From Pteria penguin (taxonomy: Eukaryota > Mollusca > Bivalvia > Pterioida > Pteriidae), in the NCBI GenBank assembly GCA_035048485.1, contig CM068587.1, positions 51,389,501-51,453,500 of the forward strand: a DNA stretch of 64,000 nt. The letters run 5' to 3'. This document shows positions 54,045 through 64,000 of this stretch, one piece after another. Under the pieces are notes generated by a model, which was not told where the DNA came from, did no database searches, and was given only the letters and a program-made list of their open reading frames with translations. Each line of letters begins with the position of its first letter. Positions within the stretch are counted from its first letter, which is position 1. Position numbers and translations under genes: made by a program.

Positions 54045-55455
54045 ACTGAGGCCATGGCTAGCCGAACGGCGATGACTTCTCCCGGACATCTGGTCTCACC
54101 TTCCAGACACTCTAAAAAGAGATTCTGAATCCTCCCAGGCAGCTGGTATCACCTCTACCAGGAAAGCTTACTCCTCTCGGGCACCTGGTATCACCTCTAA
54201 CAGGAGATACTAACTCCTCCCTGGCAGCTGGTCTCACATTAAACATGAGATGCTTACTTCTCTCGGGCACCTGGTATCACCTCTAACAGGAGACGCCAAC
54301 TCCTCCCTAGCAGCTGGTTTCACCTCTAACAGGAGATGCTGACTCCTCCCTAGCAGCTGGTATCACCTCTAACAGGAGATGCTGACTCCTCCCTAGCAGC
54401 TGATATCACCTCTAACAGGAGATGCTAACTCCTCCCTAGCAGCTGGTATCACCTCTAACAGGGGATGCTGACTCCTCCCTAGCAGCTGATATCACCTCTA
54501 ACAGGAGATGCTAACTCCTCCCTAGCAGCTGGTATCACCTCTAATAGGGGATGCTGACTCCTCCCTAGCAGCTTGTATCACCTCTAACAAGAGATGCTGA
54601 CTCCTCGATGGCAGGTGGTTTCACTTCTAATAGGAGATGCTGACTCCATCCTGGCAGCTGGTCTCACCTCTAACAGGAGACGCTAACTCCTCCCTAGCAG
54701 CTGGTATCACCTCTAACAGGAGATGCTGACTCCTTCCTGGCAGCTGGTCTCACCTCTAACAGGGGATGCTGACTCCTTCCTGGCAGCTGGTCTCACCTCT
54801 AAAAGGAGATGCTGACTCCTTCCTGGCAGCTGGTCTCACCTTTAACAGGAGATGCTGACTCCACCCTGGCAGCTGGTTTGAACTCTAACAGGAGATACTG
54901 ACTCCTCCCTGGCAGCTGGTCTCACCTCTTACAGGAGATGCTGACTCCACCCTGGCAGCTAGTCTTACCTCTAACAGGAGATGCTGACTCCTCCCTGGCA
55001 GCTGGTCTCACCTCTAACAGGAGACGCTCACTCCTCCCTGGCAGCTGGTCTCACCTCTAACAGGAGATGCTGACTCCTCCCTGGCAGCTGGTCTCACTTC
55101 AAACAGGAGATGCTGACTCCTCCCTGGCAGCTGGTCTCACCTCTAACAGGAGATGCTAACTCCTCCCTGGCAGCTGGTCTCACCTTTAACAGGAGATGCT
55201 AACTCCTCCCTGGCAGCTGGTCTCACCTCTAACAGGAGATGCTGACTCCTCCCTGGCAGCTTGTCTCAGCTATAATAGGTGATGCTAACTCCTCCCTGGC
55301 AGCTGGTCTCACCTTTAACAGGAGATGCTAACTCCTCCCTGGCAGCTGGTCTCACCTCTAACAGGAGATGCTGACTCCTCCCTGGCAGCTTGTCTCAGCT
55401 ATAATAGGAGATGCTGACTCCTCCCTGGCAGCTGGTCTCACCTCTTACAGGAAAA
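54045..55455 (+). repeat. Large minisatellite, about 32 units of 43 bp
   Basis: The consensus unit opens CTCTAACAGGAGATGCTGAC and continues TCCTCCCTGGCAGCTGGTCTCAC. The left boundary is more diverged (CCATGGCTAGCCGAACGGCGATGACTTCT, CGGACATCTGG), like the unamplified relatives at 26.2, 27.5 and 39.1 kb. Left-hand units carry CCTAGCAGCTGGTATCACC and right-hand units CCTGGCAGCTGGTCTCACC, so variants spread in blocks. The length is not a multiple of three and no frame stays open. Confidence 0.97.
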
Positions 55456-55459
55456 AGTT

Positions 55460-58400
55460 AATTCAATCAACGGTTCTGATAAGCCAAGATTTGTATGCAG
55501 TTTAAAAACCTACAGAATATTTTACTATCACATCAGAAAAGCATAGTTCTTAATTATGATTTATGGTATTCAATACCCAATCTATTGTATCCATGAAAAC
55601 CTATGTAAATTTCCATGCCAAATTCATCATTATCACACTATTATGTCTGATGACTGCATATAACTACATCATTACTGAGTTCCATAACAATACATCTATA
55701 ATCAATATTTCATATGCCGTTAGTATTTCTAATGCTTTGTGTTGGTTTTTATTTTCATGAGATGTACCACAGGAATCGCCGATGCCAGTTAATTAGCTGA
55801 TGAGGTTTTAATCCCGAGAGTGACCCATTTCATACTATGTCTCCCGATAGAACCATAAATCTTTATTGTCTTTATTTAGTTAAAAAGTATTTGAATAAAT
55901 TGGGGCAACCCTTCATTTCAAAGTTGTTGTTTTAATATTATTGCTTTATTTCATTGCAGAATTGGCCTGTCACATTTCATGATTAGAAACACAACATTTA
56001 CATGAATTTCATCACCTTGGTGTTTAAAGCGTCTACTAGAGTCAATAGAGGCGTGGGGTGTGTTGATTATAGATCAATCATATAGTGAAACCCTTGCATT
56101 CATGTCAATGTATTACATTTTGCCCTCAATAAATTTACCAAATGATTTTCACGCACATTATTCCAATGTACTAAGTGATAACATTCTACGTTTGAAATGG
56201 TATAGAATTACAATATAAATTGAGTTATGAACACAAGGCGAAGACAATTATATGTATTATATTTACTGAATGTGTGAAGTTAATTTACCACTCTGTGGCA
56301 GAGATATTATCATGAAACTGAACAATTGCCAATATCTTTCACATAAGTGTGAATCTCTACAAACTATCTGTTTCTTTATACCCCATATGATGCAGTAATA
56401 CGTAAAATGAAATAATACGAGATAATACGTAAGTGTTTATGTGATACTCTAGTAAATGATCAGTATCGACACTTGAAAATAAGAGTCGAGGACAGGTACG
56501 CCGATTGAGTAAGTGCCTCTTGCCTGCGTAGCCACATTCGACACGAATACAAACAATATATACAGACCTTTAAACTATTGGAAATTAGCTGTCAGCAAAA
56601 TCAACCAAGAATCACGATTGCCTCTTTAATTTTCATTTTATTTGTAAAAGAGAAATAAAATGTATTCTTAGGTGTTTTTGCTTTTCTGCTTACGTATGCA
56701 TAATACGATAAATCGTGATATGCACCGGATCATTGTTTTAATATTCCAAAATATGTAGGGTCAATAATACACCATCCATTCAAAGAGATTAAATGGTCAT
56801 AAAGTCTCTTGTCTTTTTCCCAGTGGGTCTCGTAACAAGCTATATCACTACATAGAAGTCATTTCTACAAGGCATAATATCATTAGTCCGATCACATTTT
56901 CTATTTGTTCGTCAGATGCCCGGAATTTGTTCTACTGTGAATTGATAACCCTATGACGAGGGCAATCTAGAACATATAATTTCAGTATCATTATGAGGTA
57001 CTTGGAGCAATGCTGCGCTCTCAACCATTATTCTAAACAAGAGGCACTTTGTCATTTTGTACTGTCTATGTAATGTCGGCATGAAACATTCATCAGCAAC
57101 ATTCAGGATGCAATCGGTACACAGTGATGCTGTGTACAGTTTCATTTTAGAATGCAGGCAATATTGATGTGATTCTCAAATAACTTTATAGTGTTCAGCA
57201 GATTCTTTACTCCGATTAGTTGAAAATATCAGAAATATGAACATTAATGCAGCAAAGCAAATATATCACCAACTATAAAAGTGCTAAAAACTTGTAAAAG
57301 ATGCATATCCTGGTAGTTTCGTGAAATCGAACGAGATATAAAAGGTATTGCCTTTATGTGCACCAGGGACATACAATATTACATGCCAATTATTTGTAAA
57401 ATAATCCTCTATCATTACCTTCAAACTATATAATCGTTAACACGTTTAAATGCATATAACATCACAACGGTTTCAGCTTAAGCTATTCTCCACATGAATC
57501 CACTACAACGATTTCAAAAGTGTATGCATATTAATATTACACGGAAAATCCATCTTGTTTGTATGACAGGGATACAACGAAAGCCAGCTGCGTTCAGGTC
57601 ATTATTTCCGGGTAGATAATAGTTGTATTTTGTTTACACTTTGAATGAGTTTTCGCTACAAATTTCATGCAGGAATGTAATAGCGTTGTCATAGAAATAG
57701 AGAAATAAAACACACACGACATGAAATTGAGATTTATAGTATTTTCCTCATGCATACCTCTGTCCTTGGATGGGTTGTTTGACTTTTTCTTTGAATTGGT
57801 AATGAGTTTGCTTTTCAGATATTTGTATATTCGATTTGCACAGTTAAGCCTTGAGCCTCACTGATGAGACAGAAGTTATGATTATTTGGTCAAAATCGAT
57901 ATCAAAATTTTTCAGTTATAAGGCGAAATTAATGCAGGTAGTTACAAAACTTTTACAAAAAGGACACTCAGGAATGGAGCCTGGATCTTATGCAATGCAT
58001 ACTAATCCATGACTTTTATTGTATTTACTTTATGCTGGTATGTGGCATTAATCATGATTAAGAGTTTTTATTTTAAACGATGTGCTGACGTAATATCTAA
58101 AATAATGATTCTGTAACTTTATTATATATGGGCTCTTAAATTATGTAACGTTTATGTTGAGTGAGAGAATATATTGGTAAATCATATTTGGTCAATTTGC
58201 CGTCCCATGTCGGCATCATAAATGAAGTGAAATCAAACAGTGTTGTTAATAATAATATTTTTTTGCGTTAAACGGCTCAGTCTTTTTGTATTTTTTCCTA
58301 TATTAATTTTTCCTTAGTTTTGCTTTTGTTTTGCATTGGATGAAAGTTGTCATTAGTTAATTTAATGTAAGTATTTGCATACTTAGTCTTATATATGAAT

Positions 58401-58730
58401 GTCTTCGAAAGAGTTCTGATTTTAAATTTACTGTTATTACTCCTGTTGATTTTAAACACATCTTTTCAGGTTAACAAACATTTTATAGTGAGATAATATT
58501 TGTATTATATACTGAAGGGAAAAATAAACACATTGTGACGTCTCAGTTGATCTGATATTATTTATTAGAATGGTTGTTTTTTAAATTAATATATAATTAA
58601 TATATAATGATAAAAATACAAAGAAAAAGAAAAACGAAAAAAAAGTAATTAGAATTTCATATATTTTGATCCATAATTCATGAGTCATTGACCAATTTAA
58701 CATTCGGTATACAACACATCGAGCGTACGT
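55460..58730. other. Long stretch without supported features
   Basis: AT-rich, with only chance ORFs (55563-55760, 56951-57145 minus). No repeat family is recognised by eye over 3.2 kb. Confidence 0.35.
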
Positions 58731-58746
58731 ACGAAAAAAAAAAAAT

Positions 58747-58942
58747 GTGAACCGCGAATCACATCTGAGGACGCGTCTCTACTGCCTGACTAAAATTTTC
58801 TGGGACCACCAGCCACCAACAAAGCAAGACGATGCGCGTGATGTGTACAAAAGAAATGAACATTTATTTTTCGTGAATGTGGTGATAACGGGGCCTATCA
58901 TATTTAAAGTGATTTCAGTGACAGTAACGTGGCGAATAAGCA
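58747..58942 (+). CDS. Low-confidence possible internal exon in a GC-richer island
   Basis: Between 58737 and 59045 base composition becomes clearly more GC-rich than the surroundings. A plus-strand frame is open from about 58747 (NRESHLRTRLYC...) and reaches a possible donor, AG|GTAGGCG, at 58942/58943. There is no good acceptor (an A-run precedes it) and no family I recognise. It could equally be part of a decayed repeat. Confidence 0.15.
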
Positions 58943-59216
58943 GGTAGGCGAGACGAATAGCCCTGTCTCGACGTAGCGCTAGGCTGATCGGCAACCCTTC
59001 CAGTATCGCTCAAACGACGGACAATAAGTCCGATAGTGGAAGCATTCCCACGGAATTGCAAAGCATTTGTTCTTTCCTTTTATTTTGAATTAGAAATGTA
59101 ATCACCGTATCTCTCTAAACTTTCTTTAGCCGATGACTACAAGAAATTCAAATTAAATAGTGGAAAGCTAGGTGTTTACCTCAAGAGTATAAAGTAGTAT
59201 GACACAATGTTTCGAC

Positions 59217-59297
59217 GAATTTGGTAACCTTATTCTGTACATCTTATTTGGTAACCTTATTCTGTACATCTAATTTGGTCTGTACAACTTATTTGGT
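59217..59297. repeat. Short tandem repeat (about 28 bp, 2-3 units)
   Basis: AATTTGGTAACCTTATTCTG plus TACATCTT is repeated, then a shortened AATTTGGTCTGTACAACTT unit. Confidence 0.75.
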
Positions 59298-59309
59298 TTT
59301 TATCACGTT

Positions 59310-61090
59310 CTGTATGTCATGCTATACCTCACATGGTTAAGTAACTTTAGGCACAGGTTTTAACGCAAGCTGCCATAGCCACTCCCCTGCCAAGCATTTA
59401 TTTAACATATCATTTAATTACATCGCCATAAGTTATGTTTTTCCCTCTAGTTTACTGAAAATCACAATAATACATAACATAAAATGATATTCTTAATTGT
59501 CTGTACTTCGAAAATATAACCCAGACTCCATAATACAAAATTAAGTCATTAATATATAATGTAAGATGATACAATGTGAATAAGGTTAATCTAGTAAAAT
59601 TAAAACCAATAAATGTTTTTATAAAATAAAGGAGAAAATGACGCCAATCCAACTGATTACATAACTGTTCAATGCATGTAATTTCTGTACAAACATTGCT
59701 TATACCTAGGTAATACTTCTTTCCAAATATGTATCTGACAAATTCGCTAAATTGTTCCATCTGTATCCTCCAAAGAGTTCTTATTGATTTTACAATACAC
59801 ACTCTCATTGCGAGCAAGAATAATTTTACGTTCAAACTGATAATGAAAAAAGGCAATATTTACTGATGTCATCATTCTAATTTGATTTGCAGCACCATCT
59901 AGATGAAAATATTATGGATGACTTAGTCTCGTGGACTGAACTGGCCTGATAGAATCAATATCGTTTTCTGTATCAATTCACAAAACATCAGTTGAAATAA
60001 GAATTAGGCGTGTTGAATTTGCGTTTGATGTTTATGCTTATTTACGGCGGAGTATGACACAAACCGACTCTCACATCGGAAAACAACTTCCCTATACTCG
60101 TACATAGTCAGTGACTCATTACGTAATTTATAAAATGTGTCAGGACATATTCTGAGTTAATCTAAGTACAGCAATACGATGCCAAATATGGATATAAAAA
60201 CAAAATAGTGACTGACGACAAACACGGACCCCCCGAAAAATCCAGAGGTTGGATCAGGTACCATGGAGGATTAAGCATCACCTATCGACCGGTCACACCC
60301 GCAATGATGCCATAATGTGAGTTGAGTTATTGTAAACTCGAAGTCACATTGAATATATGGTATAATATAGTAATATTTGGTAAAACGTCATGATTAGTGT
60401 TGTTATTGCAATAGAAAAATACTACAATCGAAACAACAAACATCTTCAACGGAATGAGGAAGTCAACATGTCAGACAGTGATATCCACTAATTGTACACA
60501 AGATCTTTGCATCGTCCATGAAATTGATTTATTATTGGTAATATATTATCAGCAGCCCAAATGTCATTGCTTCGGTACTGACTCTCAATATGTTCAATAT
60601 GTATGTCATAGTGTACATTGAGTAAGGTAAATTATTTTAAAGCAAAAGAAATCTCCCTTATGTATAACTGTCGTCAGATAGTCAATTTTTTCAACTATTT
60701 TGGCTGTGCAATACTTTGTATATCCGTACTTTCGTGTAAGTATTTATAATTACTATTACAATTAAAATCTTTTGTCAGTGTTTTGACTATTAAATTGTTT
60801 GTAAGATATTAAAAAGACCAATGACTTAGAATTCGACTAATTGCTATGAAACTGGAACTTTTTTTTATCAACTTCACGTACAATATACCTAGCTTAACAA
60901 ATCATAAGGTAATCAGCAATACATTGATCAATGGGTGATGATAATTACGAAAAGTTGTTTTTGATTTGACAATACGCATTACTCATGTGATGTACAAGGA
61001 TCTACTTTCTGCGTTTCATTTTCATGAGAGCAACTGCATTCCATGTGTCTAGATTTAGAAAACCACTGATGCAATTTAATCGAAGTCTTT
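59310..61090. other. Stretch without supported features
   Basis: The minus-strand ORF 59452-59856 (134 codons) is the longest non-repeat ORF in the right half. Its composition (Phe, Ile, Leu, Tyr) is what AT-rich DNA gives by chance, and no motif is visible. Confidence 0.3.
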
Positions 61091-61107
61091 TTAATAATAA
61101 TGATTTT

Positions 61108-61153
61108 AAATAATAATGATGATGATGATGATGATGATATGATGATGAAATGA
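61108..61153. repeat. (GAT)n tract
   Basis: About nine GAT/ATG units with interruptions. Confidence 0.85.
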
Positions 61154-61504
61154 TGAAAGTTTAGTTTCCAATGTTTTATTGTTTTAGAAAAATATGTTTG
61201 AAAATGTCACATGCATTTATATAAATATTTGTCTTTTCTCTCAATATAGAAGTATTAAAATTATGAATATAAGGACATGTATATACGAAATCATATACTG
61301 TACCATATGCGCATTTCAACTAATTAATGTCTCTGCAGTAATGCTTAAGGCCCATGCTGTGGAAATCCAAAGGATATATATTTGAAGAGCAAACTGAATT
61401 CCAAACTGTATTCCAAACTGACATTAAACAGAAAACAACATATCTGACAAAGTTGTATAAGACAAATCACCAAGGCCAAGCACACAAAATAAAATCCCGA
61501 AAAT

Positions 61505-61735
61505 AAGAGGTAACGTCCGTTAGGCGGCGCTTGTGTACTATAAGTTAGCAACATCGATTGGAGTTAGCAACCTTATGACGTCACAATAACGTACCATTGT
61601 TCTTTACGTCATTTTTGTGGAAAATATAATGCGCATATGGTGCACAAAATTAAATGGTATATATGTTCTATATTTTTTATTTCCTCCCAAAATATTATTA
61701 GGACCGCAATTAATGGCGGTATTTCGAATTAGTCA
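61505..61735 (-). repeat. Dispersed repeat, copy 2 (inverted relative to 53.1 kb)
   Basis: TTAGGCGGCGCTTGTGTACTA, TTAGCAACCTTATGACGT, CATTGTTCTTTACGTCATTTTTGTGG and TTAGGACCGCAATTAATGGCGG are reverse complements of words at 53140-53322. This copy contains a perfect CRE palindrome TGACGTCA (61576-61583) where the other has AACGTCA. Confidence 0.8.
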
Positions 61736-61957
61736 AGGGATAGAGCTATCACGGAGATACTTTGCAATTTTAGAAGTATTTACAAACTTTTGTCAAAGAT
61801 ACTTTGAATAAAATATTTCAGATCAGTAAAATGTATGATACCGAGCAGTGGTCAAATATTTATAATACAAGGCAAAATTCGAAATATAAGCAATCATAAA
61901 CCCTTCGAAGCACCAGCAGTGGATTCAGGTAAATATCATGAAATAAGCATCACTTAC

Positions 61958-61977
61958 CCGTTGATGAAACCCGCCAT
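61958..61977 (-). CDS. Weak candidate first coding exon
   Basis: On the minus strand ATGGCGGGTTTCATCAACGG (MAGFIN plus two bases) is followed by a consensus donor GTAAGTG at 61957-61951 and has A at -3 and G at +4. No partner exon was found to the left, so this could be chance. Confidence 0.2.
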
Positions 61978-62734
61978 GATTGATATTGGAGTTAGTGCTG
62001 CTTGTATTCATATTACTTTTAACAGTCAAGGTAATTTAGTATTATTGAATTTATGCTCAATATATGTAAAAAGGATAAGCAGATTTTGTATATATTGTAT
62101 TGTAGTATTGCAAAATTGTATAATGAAAGGGTTTTCTAGGATAAAAATCAAGGTTGCTGTTTTCTTTTTAGTTTTTATGTTTTCTTTTCTTCCTTTTTTG
62201 TTTTGTTAATTATTTCTTTTTAAAAATGTTCAGTATATTACACTTAATGTAACAAGAATTAGCATACTGAATTTTGTTTTTTCAATTTGCACGAAGTTCT
62301 ACGTCTTTCAACTTAAGTTTAAAGAAGCTTATGATTTCATTTCCATATGAAGCTAGCATGTATAATAATTCAATATAAAGTTGGTGCCATGTGAATGAAA
62401 ATTCACAAAAGCCATAATACCAGACAGAAGAGCAATTCATCATCTAGCGCTCCACGGAGAATACGGATGGACGCACATGCGTCCTTTTCCGTGAAATATT
62501 TATACATTGCTTTTAAAGAAGGTAATGTGAATTTCAGATTTTTTTTATTCTTATGTGTCTTTTCTTTTGTACTCATTTTCACATTTGTCAAAATGTAGAA
62601 GTAAGAAAATCAGGAACAATTACTATAAATTAGTTATTTAACATTTGAATATAGATCTATAGTTCCTTTGGCAATTGTTAATTTTGCAGACGTAAGTCTG
62701 CAGATATGGCAACGTATTTAGCAAACACTGCAAC

Positions 62735-62950
62735 AATACAGTAATTTATACAGCACATTATAGTAACATAACTCTAGTGCGCTTTACATTAAAAGAACAT
62801 AAGCGTACATTCAATGCAATATGGCAGAAACTTATGAATGAGTACAATTACATCATTTACAGTTAATGCTTGTTTAGAAAGGTAAGTTTTCAGATCTGTT
62901 TTAAAAACCAACACAGACGTAGAGTTCCTGAGTCTCATCGGTAGCGACTG
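62735..62950. repeat. Possible dispersed repeat of unknown class
   Basis: The wording ATTTATACAGCACATTATAGTAACATAACT, AGTGCGCTTTACATTAAAAG and AGAAAGGTAAGTTTTCAGATCTG reminds me of a common invertebrate repeat with a GCGCTTTACA core. There is no second copy in the window, so this rests on impression only. Confidence 0.25.
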
Positions 62951-63803
62951 TCGGAACCACATGAGTAATAGCGATTTAATAAGACAAATCGAACAAAAAA
63001 CTTAAACATCAAACAGCAAAACTTATTACGCAACAAAATGATAGAATACCCTTTCAGTACTCGGTATGTGAATAACGATTTAATAACTAACATAAAAAAG
63101 GCTACGGGAAAGATTTAAAATAAATAGATAATTTAAAAAATAAAGAAATATATTAACAAAGAACAAAAGTTAGAATATATATCTTGTTTTATTATTTGTT
63201 TGTCTATATGATATGTTCCCCGAAACATTGATGAATGCATATCGCAAGTTTATCTGCATTTTGATAGTTCACCCTACTCGCTCGACACAATCCATTGTAA
63301 TCTAAATGTCGAATACTTAAGCCATAATTCACGTCGTTCATAGACCTAAATATTGAGTAGTCTTGTATTAGGTTGACACTTGGCTGGATCATTAGACAAT
63401 CATATGTGATTATATGCTGCAATAGACATTCAATTGTCCAAGATGTCCTCGCGTCTTTTCTCTCAATTAAATAACAAGTGCTTCATTAGAGTGGACGTGG
63501 AGATGAATCGGCAGTCGTCTATAGGACATTGTATACTAAGGCTTCGATACGGTAATTACTGTCGATATGTCCGACAATTATGGAATAGGTAATACATGTA
63601 CTATCCAAATGATTTATTTCACATACAGATACATTGAAAACTTTCTAATCCAAAATTTCAGAATTACCTCTACCACATTCATCCCGCTAGAGCAACATGT
63701 TTGATTTATACCTAGATATCCTCTTGTTTATCGATAAGGATGGTATGTTACACACCTCGCTTTATGAGAAATATGGAGATTTCAACTTTCATATCCCTAC
63801 TTT

Positions 63804-63994
63804 CATCTTCATAATTGGGGCAGGCTTGGTGTAGTGGTTAAGCGCTTGGCTTGCGGCGCCGACAATCTGGGTTCGATTCCCGGGTTGCGCCACTATGTTT
63901 AAGAGGTTGGTAACCTCCTGCTTCCATGTCGCGATATAACTGAAATAGTGTTGAAAGCGACGTAAAATACAAATCAACCAACATCTTCATAATT
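63804..63994 (+). mobile_element. Complete SINE family 2 copy with perfect 13-bp target-site duplication
   Basis: The body runs 63817-63981: GGGGCAGGCTTGGTGTAGTGG head with A-box-like TGGTGTAGTGG, B-box GGTTCGATTCC, then GCCACTATGTTTAAGAGG, CTCCTGCTTCCATGTCGCG and the tail AAATCAACCAA. CATCTTCATAATT flanks it exactly at 63804-63816 and 63982-63994. At about 165 bp it is the reference copy for this family in the window. Confidence 0.93.
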
Positions 63995-64000
63995 AGCAAC

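Noticed and set aside
59452..59856. 134-codon minus-strand ORF, possibly a reverse-transcriptase relic
   Set aside because: Composition is explained by AT richness and no catalytic motif such as YxDD is visible.
61835..62209. 124-codon plus-strand ORF
   Set aside because: It has no motif, and its second half becomes a T-rich Phe/Leu run.

Overview
The window looks like eukaryotic, AT-rich, gene-poor nuclear DNA from an invertebrate. I infer a lophotrochozoan, most likely a bivalve mollusc. The grounds are genes split by GT-AG introns, many tRNA-derived SINEs with target-site duplications, long microsatellites and minisatellites, and a neuropeptide precursor of a protostome type. I saw no bacterial operon, CRISPR array, rRNA or intact autonomous transposon. 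The species call is an inference.

Left part (1-17.5 kb): a likely first coding exon on the minus strand (start codon at 3173) whose gene runs towards or past the left edge. It is followed by two tandem plus-strand paralogues. Gene A (main exon 8757-10693) and gene B (main exon 15431-17307) encode about 646 and 626 residues of a family I do not recognise. In both, the whole protein except the initiator codon plus one base lies on one exon. The start codon can be placed on a tiny upstream exon (6398-6401 and 11671-11674), each followed by the same donor, GTAAGTTG.

Middle part (17.5-37 kb): an array of about 33 units of 21 bp, a complex repeat carrying nuclear-receptor-type half sites, a minisatellite of about 50 bp, and then a four-exon minus-strand gene (30821-36972). 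Its exons join in frame to a 195-residue secreted precursor: signal peptide, a short peptide with a VDFSRL core, a Lys-Arg cleavage site, one LDL-receptor class A domain and a conserved C-terminal region. I identify it as the molluscan counterpart of arthropod prohormone-4 (IDLSRF-like peptide precursor).

Right part (37-64 kb): no convincing gene. It holds SINEs of two families, three fold-back or MITE-like elements, a 1.4 kb array of 43-bp units (54.09-55.46 kb), a dispersed repeat present twice in opposite orientation (53.1 and 61.5 kb), and many simple repeats. Two or three weak first-exon candidates are listed at low confidence.

I did everything by eye. Splice sites and gene names are predictions and need transcript support.
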